From: Serinibacter arcticus
Lineage (GTDB): Bacteria; Actinomycetota; Actinomycetes; Actinomycetales; Beutenbergiaceae
Length of the DNA: 64,000 bases
Assembly (NCBI RefSeq): GCF_003121705.1
Contig: NZ_PYHR01000002.1
Span: forward strand, 3,782,001 to 3,846,000
Direction: 5' to 3'
Made by a program: the position numbers and the translations under genes. The first letter of the stretch is position 1, and every line of letters starts with the position of its first letter. The notes below the pieces were generated by a model, which saw nothing but the letters and a program-made list of their open reading frames with translations, was not told where the DNA came from and ran no database searches. Shown here in pieces: positions 8,316 to 16,995 of the stretch.

Positions 8316-9629
8316 TCAGCGCCGACGCCCGCGGAACCAGCGCGACAGGCGGCCGCCGCCCTCGTCCGAGGTGGGTGCGCCGTCGTCGGGCTCCGGCCTG
8401 GCCTCCCGCAGCCGGGCCACCAGCGCGGACGCCTCGACCACCACCTGGTCCGGGGGCCAGCCGTCGGGGCTGCTCAGCATGACCCCGCCGCCGACCGCGC
8501 GCCGGCCGATCTCCCCGCCGTCGACATCCGCCGCGGCGGTGCCGAGCTGGTCCTCCCGGAGCCAGACGCGGTAGCCCGTCGGTTGGGGGATCCCGCGCTC
8601 GGTGGCGGTGCGGTTCGCAGCCGTGCTGGAGGCGGTGACGCTCGAGGGGGACAGGATCTCCGCGGCCTCGACGACGAGGGCGTCCACCTCCCCCGGAGCG
8701 GGTGGCCCGCCGTCGCCCGCCGACCTCAGGAGGAGCAGCACGTGGTCCTTCGCCGCCGCCGGCCAGGACCGCGTCACGGAGACCTGCCAGGCCCGCCCGT
8801 CCGCCAGGCGTGTCGAGGCGGTGAGGAAGAGGACGTGGGCGCCGTCGGGCAGCACGCGGGTGGCCTCGCTCATCACGCGCTCGAGCCCCGCGGGGCTCCC
8901 GTCCCAGCGACGCGTGGCGATCTCCCACGGGGCGTCCGGCTGCGACCGGGCGAGCCGCCCCATCAGGGTGAGGAGGCCCGACGCCAGCTGCTGGCGGGTG
9001 TCCGGGAGACCGCGGACGACGACGGCGGGCTCGGCGTGCCAGACCTCGCGCGCCCGCGCCTCCTTCGTCTCGCGAGCGACGAACCGCCTCGCGTGCGTCG
9101 CCACCTGTTCCGTCATGGCCCCCAGGAAGTCAGCGAACGACGGGTAGATCTCCCCGATGAACGTGTCCTCCTCGGCCCATCCCGCGAGCGTCACCACCTC
9201 GGGGCCCGCCCGGCCGTCGCGCACCGGAACGAGATAGGTCGCGCCGTAGAACGGATCGACCGCCACGGCGAGGCAGTCCCCGAGGGTGACGCCGGCGTCG
9301 AGGAGCTCCCGGGCGGTCGCGGCCCCCGTGAGCGGTTCGAGGGCCGGACCGGAGAAAGTGCGGGGAGCGCGACCGAGCCACTCGACGCTCGCGATCCGTA
9401 CCGGTCCGGCCAGCTCCTTCGTCCGGCCGGTCGGCTCCCATCCGTCCTGCGCGAGGAGGAGGCGACGGTGCGTCTCGTCGAGAACCAGGCCGAGCTGCGC
9501 CTCGAGCGCGGCGACGCGTTCCGCGGTGGCGCTCGCGGCCGTCCCCGCGCCCTCGACCAGGCCCGCGACCGTCCCGAGCCACGTCACCAGGCCGTCGGAG
9601 GGACGCGTCTCGTCGTCGATGCTCGCCAT
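8316..9629 (-). CDS. SMI1/KNR4-domain protein, immunity-like, with C-terminal extension
   Basis: 437 residues. Residues about 35-175 have the SMI1/KNR4 pattern: a helical start (VAALEAQLGLVLDETHRRLL), then LAQDGWEPTG, LGDCLAVAVDPFYGATYLV and a closing FADFLGAM. SMI1/KNR4 (SUKH) domains are the most widespread immunity proteins of contact-dependent and polymorphic toxin systems. The second half (about 200-420) is not recognised; it is mixed alpha/beta and ends in an Arg-rich tail. GAGGAGG precedes the ATG, and a TAGGGT hexamer lies at 9638-9643, 8 nt upstream. It is first in an operon with the DUF6994-like gene. No toxin with a matching domain is seen in the window. Confidence 0.65.
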   Translation of the reverse strand: MASIDDETRPSDGLVTWLGTVAGLVEGAGTAASATAERVAALEAQLGLVLDETHRRLLLAQDGWEPTGRTKELAGPVRIASVEWLGRAPRTFSGPALEPLTGAATARELLDAGVTLGDCLAVAVDPFYGATYLVPVRDGRAGPEVVTLAGWAEEDTFIGEIYPSFADFLGAMTEQVATHARRFVARETKEARAREVWHAEPAVVVRGLPDTRQQLASGLLTLMGRLARSQPDAPWEIATRRWDGSPAGLERVMSEATRVLPDGAHVLFLTASTRLADGRAWQVSVTRSWPAAAKDHVLLLLRSAGDGGPPAPGEVDALVVEAAEILSPSSVTASSTAANRTATERGIPQPTGYRVWLREDQLGTAAADVDGGEIGRRAVGGGVMLSSPDGWPPDQVVVEASALVARLREARPEPDDGAPTSDEGGGRLSRWFRGRRR

Positions 9630-9697
9630 GCCTCCTCACCCTAGGGCTGTCGGTCGGGCGGGGTGGGGTGGTGTCGCCGTCGTGCCAGGCTGGCCGG

Positions 9698-10279
9698 GTG
9701 ACCTCGCCCCAGACCCTGAGCGACGCCGACCGCCGCCTCCTCGCGGGGTGGGCGGCGGACTGTGCGACGCGCGTCCTTCCCCTCCTCGACGCGGACGCGT
9801 CCAGCCTCGCGCTGGTGCGCGACGCCGTCGCCCGGGCCCACGCCTACGGCCGCGGTGGGAGCACGGCGGCGGCAGAGATCCGGCAACGGATGGTCGCCGT
9901 CACGGCGGCCGGCGCCGCGACGACGCCCGCCGGCGCTGCCGCGGCCAGGGCCGCGGGCCAGGCCTCCGCCGTCGCCCATCTCGCGGCGCACGCCCTCGGG
10001 GCCGCCGCCTACGCCGCGAAGGCCGTCTCGCTCGCGCACCCGGACCGGCCCGAGGCCGTCGACGACGAGCTCCGGTGGCAGGTCGCCCACCTCACGCAGG
10101 AGCAGGCGGCGGCGCTGCGTCGGCTGCCGCTGCTGGAGTCGGTCCCGTCGGGGCCGCTCGGGCCGGGACTGCTGTCGCGCGGCGTCCTCGGGCGGGCGAT
10201 CCGCGAGATCCAGGCCCGCATCGGCGACGACGTCGACGGCGGTCGACCAGCCCCGGCACCCGCGGGACACCACCCGTGA
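9698..10279 (+). CDS. Imm5-like putative immunity protein (193 aa)
   Basis: From the GTG at 9698 the protein begins VTSPQTLSDADRRLLAGWAADCATRVLP, a helical Ala-rich protein with ARAHAYGRGGST, QASAVAHLAAHALGAAAYA and LRWQVAHLTQEQAAALR. The DADRRLLAGWAADCA start and the HLAAHALGAAAYA helix match the Imm5-like putative immunity family as I remember it. The ATG-type start at 9668 adds ten unconserved residues. It is divergent from the SMI1/KNR4 gene across a 68-bp gap. The last 20 residues are Pro-rich and probably disordered. Confidence 0.6.
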   Translation: MTSPQTLSDADRRLLAGWAADCATRVLPLLDADASSLALVRDAVARAHAYGRGGSTAAAEIRQRMVAVTAAGAATTPAGAAAARAAGQASAVAHLAAHALGAAAYAAKAVSLAHPDRPEAVDDELRWQVAHLTQEQAAALRRLPLLESVPSGPLGPGLLSRGVLGRAIREIQARIGDDVDGGRPAPAPAGHHP

Positions 10280-10310
10280 CAGGCAGGCCGCCGCACGGGA
10301 GTGTGGGCAC

Positions 10311-11453
10311 ATGGACCTCGCGATGCGCCCACCCCGGACCCTCTGCCTCATCCTGGCGGGCGGCCAGGGGTCCCGCCTCGGCGCGCTGACCGAGCACCGC
10401 GTCAAGCCGGCGCTGCGGGTGGCCGGCAGCTACCGCCTCATCGACACCGCCCTGTCGACGGTCGTCAACAGCGGTCTCGACGACGTCTGGATCGCCGAGC
10501 AGTACCTTCCCCACTCGCTCAACGACCACCTGGCCAACGGCGGCCCGTGGGACCTGGACCGCGTGAACGGCGGCCTGCGGATCCTGGCGCCGTTCGAGGG
10601 CGGTCCGGGGGAGGGGATGGCGCAGGGAAACAGCGACACCCTCTGGCGGCACCGCGAGCGCCTGGCGGAGTTCGACGCCGAGTGCATCGTCGTGCTCAGC
10701 GCCGACCACCTGTACACGCTCGACCTCCTCACCGTGCTGCAGACGCACGTGGCGAGCGACGCCGAGCTCACGCTGGTCACGACGCGCACCGACGAGGACC
10801 CCTCCAGCTACGGCGTCGTGCAGGTGGACGACGACGGCCGCGTCGCCTCCTACGACTACAAGCCCGAGGACCCGGCGGGGAACCTCGTGGCGGCGGAGGT
10901 CCTGTGCTTCGACGCGACGCTGCTCGTCGATGCGCTGGAGGAGCTGGCCGAGCGCGAGGGCGGTCTCGGCGACTACGGCGACGACCTCGTGCCGTGGTTC
11001 GTGGACCGGGGACGCACCGTCGAGCACCGGCTCGAGGGCTACTGGATGGACATGGGGACGCCGGAGACGTACTGGCGCGCCCACATGCACCTCGTCGACG
11101 GCGAGGGAGCCCGCTTCGACGATCCGCAGCATCCGATCCGCTCGGCGCAGCCGCAGCTGCCGCCCGCCCGGGTGGTCGACGGCGCCGTCGTGGTCGACTC
11201 GCTGCTGGCGGCCGGGTGCCAGGTGGCGGGGGAGGTGCGGCGCAGCGTGATCGGGCCGGGCGTCGTCGTCGAGGCCGGCGCGGTCGTGGAGGAGTCGGTG
11301 CTTCTCGACGACGTGCGCGTGGCCCCGGGCGTGCGCCTGCGGCGCTGCGTGGTCGACGACGGCGTGCAGCTCACCGAGCCGCGCGTCCACGGCGACGGGG
11401 TCGGGGTCACCGTCCTGGGGCCGGACGACGCTGCCGGCTCGGCCGTCAGCTGA
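10311..11453 (+). CDS. Glucose-1-phosphate adenylyltransferase-like nucleotidyltransferase
   Basis: 380 residues. The N-terminal nucleotide-binding motif LILAGGQGSRLGALTEHRVK is followed by GSYRLIDTALSTVVNSG, VLSADHLYTLD, YDYKPED and YWMDMGTPETYW. This is the catalytic domain layout of ADP-glucose pyrophosphorylase (GlgC), which makes ADP-glucose for glycogen or maltosyl-phosphate synthesis. A shortened left-handed beta-helix (SVIGPGVVVEAGAVVEESVL) forms the C-terminus. At 380 residues it is a little shorter than typical actinobacterial GlgC (about 405-415), and the usual KPAVPFGG motif reads KPALRVAG, so it may be a paralogue rather than the housekeeping GlgC. The ATG at 10311 has GGGAG upstream. 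It converges on the photolyase gene with only 9 bp between the stops. Confidence 0.75.
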   Translation: MDLAMRPPRTLCLILAGGQGSRLGALTEHRVKPALRVAGSYRLIDTALSTVVNSGLDDVWIAEQYLPHSLNDHLANGGPWDLDRVNGGLRILAPFEGGPGEGMAQGNSDTLWRHRERLAEFDAECIVVLSADHLYTLDLLTVLQTHVASDAELTLVTTRTDEDPSSYGVVQVDDDGRVASYDYKPEDPAGNLVAAEVLCFDATLLVDALEELAEREGGLGDYGDDLVPWFVDRGRTVEHRLEGYWMDMGTPETYWRAHMHLVDGEGARFDDPQHPIRSAQPQLPPARVVDGAVVVDSLLAAGCQVAGEVRRSVIGPGVVVEAGAVVEESVLLDDVRVAPGVRLRRCVVDDGVQLTEPRVHGDGVGVTVLGPDDAAGSAVS

Positions 11454-11462
11454 GGGCGCGCG

Positions 11463-13070
11463 TCACGAGCTCCGCACCAGCCGCGACCACTCGCCGTCGC
11501 CCTCCAGCAGGCGCCGCGCACGGCCCCGGTGGATCTGGCGCTTGCCCGGGTCCATCTTCTGCAGGAGCGAGACGATCATGCGCGCGCGGGGGTTGGACTC
11601 GAACACCTCGCGGTGGTCCTCGACGAACGTCCAGTACAGGCCGTCCCAGTCGGCACGCCACTCCCCGGCCGGGAGGTCGGACATCGTGCGCAGGTAGTTG
11701 CTCCCGGAGACGTAGGGCTTGGTGGTGATGTCGGCGCCGGCGGCGAACTGGCTCATCGCGTAGACGTTGGGCACCATCACCCAGTCGTAGGCGTCGATGA
11801 ACATCTCCATGAACCACTCGTAGACCTCGTCGGGGTGGATGCGCAGCAGCGCCATCGCGTTGCCCAGCACCATCAGGCGTTCGATGTGGTGCGCGTACCC
11901 GGTCGCCAGCACGCGGGAGACCACGACGTCGACGGGCTGCAGGCCCGTCGTCGCGTCCCACCACCCCTCGCCCAGCGCGCTGTCGTGCGCCAGGTGGTGG
12001 GAGGTGCGCAGCCGACGGCCCTGCGTCCGGTAGGTGGCCCGCATGTACTCCCGCCAGCCGATCACCTGGCGGACGAAGCCCTCGAGCGACGCCAGTGGAG
12101 TGTCGTCGTCGGCACCCTCGAACGCGGCGCGGAGCACCTCGTCGGGGCTCAGCAGGCCGATGTTCAGGGACGCCGTCAGCAGGCTGTGGGCGATGAAGGG
12201 GTGCTCGGTCGAGATCGCGTCCTCGTACGGCCCGAAGTCCGCCAGGCGCTCGCGGACGAACTCCGCCAGGTGCGCCTGCGCCTCGGCGTGGCTCGTGGGC
12301 CACGCGAACAGCTGCGGGTCACCGGGGGCGTCGGGGAACTCCGCCTCGACCCACGCGACCGCGTCCCGCACGTCGCTCTCGCCGTCGTTCTCGCCCGGCT
12401 GCCCGTCGGTGCCGCCGGCGTCGACGTCGAGGCCCGCGAGGTCGAGCGCCCCGTCCTCCGCCAGCACCGGGTGCCGGGCGAACCGCCCGACGACGGGTGG
12501 GGTGTACCCCCGCGGCAGCTTCTTGCGGTTGTCGGCGTCGAACGACCACTGCCCGCCGATCGGGCCGCCGTCGGAGTCCAGGAGAAGGTCCAGGCGGCGC
12601 CGCTGCCACACGTAGAAGTCGTGCATCCGCGCCGTCCGCCCGGTGAACCACCCGTCGATCTGGGACCGCGAGGTGAGGAAGTTGGGCGACTCGAGCTCGT
12701 CGTCGAGCGAGGTCTCGTAGCCACCGTCGGCCAGCGCGGCGCGCAGGTCCCGCTCCAGCCAGTCGTCCACGACGTCGAACCAGGTCACCTGACCGGGGCG
12801 GCGGTCCCGCACGAGGTCGGCGAGCTGGCTGCGGGAGGTGCGGTCGGCCTCGCTGCGCAGCACCACGACCTCGTGACCCTCGCCGCGCAGCAGCCGGGCG
12901 AACCGGGTCATGGACGCGCGGTGCAGCACCAGCTTGTGCGCGTGGAAGGAGTACTGGCGCACGAGCAGGTCGTGCTCGACGAGCACGATCACCGTACCGG
13001 CCGGAGCCGCGAGGTGCTCGGCGAAGAGCTGGTGCGGCAGGACGAGGCGCACCGGCGCTCCAGGGCTCAT
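11463..13070 (-). CDS. PhrB/FeS-BCP-family photolyase-cryptochrome homologue lacking all cysteines
   Basis: 535 residues matching the prokaryotic (6-4) photolyase / 'iron-sulfur bacterial cryptochrome and photolyase' family. It begins with an antenna-domain start (VRLVLPHQLFAEHL) and then has TWFDVVDDWLER, FYVWQRRRLDLLLD, GGQWSFDADNRKKLP, RQVIGWREYMRATY and HHIERLMVLGNAMALLRIHP. The C-terminal catalytic segment has MSQFAAGADITTKPYVSGSN and LYWTFVEDHR. In characterised members four cysteines hold a [4Fe-4S] cluster, three of them between the MS and LYW motifs. Here that segment is only about a dozen residues (DLPAGEWRADWDG) and the whole protein has no Cys, so no cluster can form. A TATCGT hexamer 6 nt before the ATG suggests a leaderless transcript. 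DNA repair versus light sensing is undecided. Confidence 0.85.
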   Translation of the reverse strand: MSPGAPVRLVLPHQLFAEHLAAPAGTVIVLVEHDLLVRQYSFHAHKLVLHRASMTRFARLLRGEGHEVVVLRSEADRTSRSQLADLVRDRRPGQVTWFDVVDDWLERDLRAALADGGYETSLDDELESPNFLTSRSQIDGWFTGRTARMHDFYVWQRRRLDLLLDSDGGPIGGQWSFDADNRKKLPRGYTPPVVGRFARHPVLAEDGALDLAGLDVDAGGTDGQPGENDGESDVRDAVAWVEAEFPDAPGDPQLFAWPTSHAEAQAHLAEFVRERLADFGPYEDAISTEHPFIAHSLLTASLNIGLLSPDEVLRAAFEGADDDTPLASLEGFVRQVIGWREYMRATYRTQGRRLRTSHHLAHDSALGEGWWDATTGLQPVDVVVSRVLATGYAHHIERLMVLGNAMALLRIHPDEVYEWFMEMFIDAYDWVMVPNVYAMSQFAAGADITTKPYVSGSNYLRTMSDLPAGEWRADWDGLYWTFVEDHREVFESNPRARMIVSLLQKMDPGKRQIHRGRARRLLEGDGEWSRLVRSS

Positions 13071-13328
13071 CGCCTCACGATAGGTGGTGCCCCACGGCGC
13101 AGGAGCCGCGAGTTACGGGCATGTGTCCTACCTCCGGCAGCGAGTATCTATTGGGTAACGATTGGTCTCCCTGGGCCATCCGGGGCAGTCGACGGCGGGT
13201 ACCTGTGGTTAGGCTCACAGCGTCCTAAGCAGGTCCCTGGGCGACTCACCCACAAGGCGAGGTCCCCGGTATGTCCGGAACCCCTTCCGGCCGTGCAGCC
13301 CCAGGGGCCCACCCACACTGGAGGAACA
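13071..13328. other. Divergent intergenic region between photolyase and peptide-importer operons
   Basis: This 258-bp stretch must hold the promoter of the minus-strand photolyase gene (TATCGT, reverse of 13077-13082) and that of the plus-strand importer operon. For the latter I see no convincing -35/-10 pair; TTGGTC-like and TTAGGCT-like hexamers occur but with poor spacing. The last 12 bp hold GGAGG for the TTG start at 13329. No riboswitch or small RNA is recognised. Confidence 0.4.
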
Positions 13329-15227
13329 TTGAGAATCCGGAGAATGACCGCGGGCATCGCCGTGGTCGCGGCGACCGCACTCGTGCTGAGCGCCTGCACC
13401 AGCAGCCCGTCGGAGGAGGAGACCACCTCGGCCGGTGACGACGAGACGTCGGAGACCACCGACCCGTCGAGCGAGCCCACCGAGACGTACGAGGGCACCG
13501 ACAAGCAGGACCTGGGCGACGTCACGACGGTGGACGACTCCATCTCCTACTCCCTCGGTGAGGACGAGTGGCTCGGGTACAACGGCAACACGCCGGAGAC
13601 CTACTCCACCTACAACTCCGTGGTGAACGAGCGCTTCCAGAGCGCCTTCACCTACTTCGGCACCGACGGCACCATCTACGTCAACGAGGAGTTCGGCAAC
13701 GTCGAGCTCGTCTCCGAGGACCCGATGACCGTCGAGTACACGATCAACGACGACGCGGTCTGGTCCGACGGCACGCCGATCACCTACGACGACGCCCTCT
13801 TCTCCTGGGCCACGCAGGCGATCGCCGACCCGGTGGCGACCGAGGCCGCCCGCGTCGAGGCCGAGGCTGCGGCCACGGCCGCCGGCGAGGACCCCGCCGC
13901 CGCGCGCGAGGCCGTCGGTGACGTCCCGCTGTTCAACTACGTCGGTGGTCTCGACCTCGGCAGCCGCACCTCGATCCCCGAGGGCGAGCCCGGTGGCAAG
14001 AGCTTCACGCTCAGCTACACCGACCCGTACCCGGACTACATGATCTCGACGATGATGCAGTTCCCGCTGCACGTCGCCCTGGACTCGGCCGGCATGACGG
14101 TCGAGGACTTCGTCGCCGCCGTCGAGGCCGAGGACGCCGAGGCCCTGCGCCCCGTCGCGGACTTCTACAACAACGACTGGCTCTCGCAGCCGGGTCAGCT
14201 GCCCGACGCGGCGATCGCCCTGAGCTCCGGCCCGTACCTGGCCCCGACCTCGTGGGAGGCCGGCCAGAGCATCACGATGGAGGCGAACCCCGACTGGTGG
14301 GGCACGCCGCCCGCCACGAGCACCCTCGTCTACCGCTTCGCGGCTCCCGAGACCCAGGTCCAGGCCCTGCAGAACGGTGACCTCAACATCATCGAGCCGC
14401 AGGCCACGGTCGACACGGTCTCGCAGATCGAGGCCATCGGCGACTCCGTGTCCCTGCTGACCGGTCCGTCGCTGACGTGGGAGCACCTCGACTTCAACTT
14501 CAACAACGGGCCGTTCGCCACGAGCCTCCCGCTGCGCGAGGCCTTCGCCATGTGCGTGCCGCGCCAGCAGATCATCGACAACCTCATCGCGCCGATCGAC
14601 CCCGAGGCGCAGGTCATGAACGCCCGTGAGGTCTTCCCGTTCCAGCCCAACTACGAGACCGTCCTCGAGGGCTCCTACGACGGCCGCTACGACGAGGTCG
14701 ACCTCGAGGGTGCCGAGGCGAAGATCGCCGAGTCCGGCGTCGCCGGGCCCATCACGGTCCGCATCGGCTACTCCGCCCCGAACCAGCGTCGTACCGACCA
14801 GGTCGCCCTGATCAAGGACAGCTGCGACCAGGCAGGCTTCGACGTCCAGGACGTCGGCAACGCCGACTTCTTCGACCAGACGCTGCCCAACGGTGACTAC
14901 GAGGTCGCGCTCTTCGCGTGGGCCGGCTCCGGCCAGATCACCTCGGGTCAGAACATCTACTCCAGCACCGGTGGTCAGAACTACGGCGGCTTCTCCAACG
15001 CCGACGTCGACGCCGCCTGGGACACCCTGAGCGCCACGCTCGACACGGATGTCCAGCTCGAGCAGACGATCATCATCGAGAAGGCCCTGTGGGACGAGCT
15101 GTACGGGATCCCGCTGTTCGCCCACCCGGGCGTCGTGGCCTTCGACTCGTCGATCCAGAACGTCCGTGACACTGCCACGCAGAGCACGGTCGCCTGGAAC
15201 GCCGAGCAGTGGCTCCGCAGCAGCTGA
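13329..15227 (+). CDS. Peptide/nickel-type ABC transporter substrate-binding lipoprotein
   Basis: 632 residues of solute-binding protein family 5. The start is taken as TTG at 13329 because GGAGG sits 5 nt upstream; the ATG at 13344 has no such site. A lipoprotein signal ends with LVLSAC (Cys23), followed by an acidic Ser/Thr/Glu linker (about residues 25-60) typical of Gram-positive anchored binding proteins. Family blocks are AVWSDGTPITYDDALFSW, SSGPYLAPTSW, PDWWGTPP and NGDLNIIEPQA. It delivers oligopeptides or a similar ligand to the permeases encoded next. A perfect 18-bp hairpin follows the stop, before the permease gene, and probably lifts the level of this subunit above the rest. Confidence 0.9.
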   Translation: MRIRRMTAGIAVVAATALVLSACTSSPSEEETTSAGDDETSETTDPSSEPTETYEGTDKQDLGDVTTVDDSISYSLGEDEWLGYNGNTPETYSTYNSVVNERFQSAFTYFGTDGTIYVNEEFGNVELVSEDPMTVEYTINDDAVWSDGTPITYDDALFSWATQAIADPVATEAARVEAEAAATAAGEDPAAAREAVGDVPLFNYVGGLDLGSRTSIPEGEPGGKSFTLSYTDPYPDYMISTMMQFPLHVALDSAGMTVEDFVAAVEAEDAEALRPVADFYNNDWLSQPGQLPDAAIALSSGPYLAPTSWEAGQSITMEANPDWWGTPPATSTLVYRFAAPETQVQALQNGDLNIIEPQATVDTVSQIEAIGDSVSLLTGPSLTWEHLDFNFNNGPFATSLPLREAFAMCVPRQQIIDNLIAPIDPEAQVMNAREVFPFQPNYETVLEGSYDGRYDEVDLEGAEAKIAESGVAGPITVRIGYSAPNQRRTDQVALIKDSCDQAGFDVQDVGNADFFDQTLPNGDYEVALFAWAGSGQITSGQNIYSSTGGQNYGGFSNADVDAAWDTLSATLDTDVQLEQTIIIEKALWDELYGIPLFAHPGVVAFDSSIQNVRDTATQSTVAWNAEQWLRSS

Positions 15228-15272
15228 GGTCTTCTGACCTCCAGCTCCGCTGAATCCCAGCACGGCTGACCA

Positions 15273-15311
15273 CACGACGGGGCAAGGGCTCTGAGCCCTT
15301 GCCCCGTCGTG
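15273..15311 (+). terminator. Perfect 18-bp hairpin between binding-protein and permease genes
   Basis: The arms CACGACGGGGCAAGGGCT and AGCCCTTGCCCCGTCGTG are exact reverse complements around the trinucleotide CTG. No T-run follows. It lies 45 bp after the binding-protein stop and 108 bp before the permease start. It can act as a partial terminator or as a 3' stabiliser of the processed binding-protein mRNA. Confidence 0.75.
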
Positions 15312-15419
15312 CTGCGCCCACCCGCACCCGCTCCCACCTCGGCAAGGACGCCGTGACGTGGGTCTACAGTGGTCGGGCGCCGACCGTGCTCCGACGTCAC
15401 TTCCGAAGGGCCACAACCC

Positions 15420-16940
15420 GTGATCAAGTTCATCCTCAAGCGCCTGGGGATCTCTCTCCTCGTGCTGCTCGGCGGCTCCCTGCTGATGTTCGTGCTGACG
15501 ATCAACTCCGGGGATCCGCTCGAGGACTACCGCGAGTCGAACGACCGGAACAAAGAGCAGATCATTGCCGCCATCACCCGCAACCTCCGTCTGGACGACG
15601 CGTGGTACGAGCGGTACTGGGAGTGGTTGAGGGGCGTCTCGGGCTGCGTCGTCGGCAAGTGCGACCTCGGCACGAACATCAACGGCAACGACGTCACGGT
15701 GCTCCTGGGCAACGCGGCCGGCTCCACGCTCCGCCTGGTCTTCATCGCCACGATCCTCGCGATCTTCATCGGTATCGCGGTCGGCATCGTCACGGCGATC
15801 CGTCAGTACTCCGGCTTCGACTACGTCGTCACCTTCCTGACCTTCCTCTTCTTCTCGCTGCCGGTGTTCTGGGCCGCGGTGCTGCTGAAGGAGTACGGCG
15901 CGATCCGCTACAACGACTGGATCGCCGACCCCCAGATCTCGCCGCTGCAGGCGATCATCGCCGCGCTCGTGCTCGCGTTCGTCCTGCAGTCGGTGCTCGG
16001 TGGTGACTGGCGTCGACGCCTCATCACGGGTGGCGTGACCGCGGTCTTCGTGTTCGCGGCCCTCACCTACTTCACCTCGGTCGGCTGGTGGCGCGCCCCC
16101 GCGCTGGGCATCGGCATCGTCGCCGTCGTCGCGATCGCCACCGCCGTCGGCCTCACCGCGCTCGTCGCGGGCCTCAACAACCGCCGGGTCCTGTACTCGA
16201 CGCTGACCACGGTGGCCGTCGGGATCGTGTCCTACTACGCCGTCTCGCCGCTGCTCGAGGCGCCGACCATCGTGGTCCTGCTGGTCCTGCTCGTGGTCGC
16301 GATCGCCGTCGGCCTCGTCTCGGGCTACTTCTGGGGCGGCTACTCCAGCCGCCGCACGGCGATGAGCCTGTCGGCCATCACCGCCGTCGTCATGGGCCTG
16401 CTGATCCTGGTCGACCGCGCGGTCTACGCGTGGGCGGAGTTCCTCAACCTGAAGCCGCGCCCGATCTCGACGATCGGCTCGAGCACCCCCAACTTCCGCG
16501 GGGAGTACTGGGAGTCGATCCTCGACAACGCGACCCAGCTCCTGCTCCCGACCATCCTGCTCACGCTGATCTCGGTCGCGAGCTACTCGCGCTACACCCG
16601 GTCGTCGATGCTCGAGACCATGAACCAGGACTACGTGCGCACCGCCCGGTCCAAGGGCCTGTCGGAGCGTGTCGTCATCGTCAAGCACGCGTTCCGCAAC
16701 GCGCTCATCCCGATCACGACGATCGTCGCCTTCGACTTCGCCGCCCTCATCGGTGGCGCTGTCATCACCGAGTCGGTCTTCGGCTGGAAGGGGATGGGCG
16801 AGCTGTTCCGCACCGGTCTGACCGCGGTGGACCCGGCACCCGTGATGGCGTTCTTCCTCGTCACCGCCCTGGCCGCCATCGTCATGAACATGTTGGCCGA
16901 CATCGCCTACGCGTTCCTCGACCCGCGGATCCGGAGGTGA
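15420..16940 (+). CDS. Peptide ABC transporter permease, DppB type, with extra membrane segments
   Basis: 506 residues from the GTG at 15420 (VIKFILKRLGISLL). The N-terminal TM segment and the LGNAAGSTLRLVFIATILAI helix are typical of DppB/OppB. The C-terminal block holds the permease loop that contacts the ATPase (DYVRTARSKGLSE) and ends FLDPRIRR. Typical DppB is about 310-340 residues. Here about 180 extra residues (about 160-342), with roughly six hydrophobic helices, are inserted between SLPVFWAAVLLKEYG and LKPRPISTIGSSTPNF, in the middle of the membrane domain. It is the first permease of the importer operon and precedes DppC by 55 bp. Confidence 0.9.
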   Translation: MIKFILKRLGISLLVLLGGSLLMFVLTINSGDPLEDYRESNDRNKEQIIAAITRNLRLDDAWYERYWEWLRGVSGCVVGKCDLGTNINGNDVTVLLGNAAGSTLRLVFIATILAIFIGIAVGIVTAIRQYSGFDYVVTFLTFLFFSLPVFWAAVLLKEYGAIRYNDWIADPQISPLQAIIAALVLAFVLQSVLGGDWRRRLITGGVTAVFVFAALTYFTSVGWWRAPALGIGIVAVVAIATAVGLTALVAGLNNRRVLYSTLTTVAVGIVSYYAVSPLLEAPTIVVLLVLLVVAIAVGLVSGYFWGGYSSRRTAMSLSAITAVVMGLLILVDRAVYAWAEFLNLKPRPISTIGSSTPNFRGEYWESILDNATQLLLPTILLTLISVASYSRYTRSSMLETMNQDYVRTARSKGLSERVVIVKHAFRNALIPITTIVAFDFAALIGGAVITESVFGWKGMGELFRTGLTAVDPAPVMAFFLVTALAAIVMNMLADIAYAFLDPRIRR

Positions 16941-16995
16941 GGCAGGTGCACGACCTCAGCCCCGCCACCCCCCGGACCGCAGAACGGAGTGACCG

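Noticed and set aside
10311-11453. Calling this gene glgC outright
   Set aside because: Motifs fit the family, but the length and the KPALRVAG variation leave open a paralogue, and no glycogen gene is near.
13344-13346. ATG start for the peptide-binding lipoprotein
   Set aside because: The GGAGG site sits 5 nt before the TTG at 13329, and the extra basic residues fit the signal n-region. ATG at 13344 has no ribosome-binding site.
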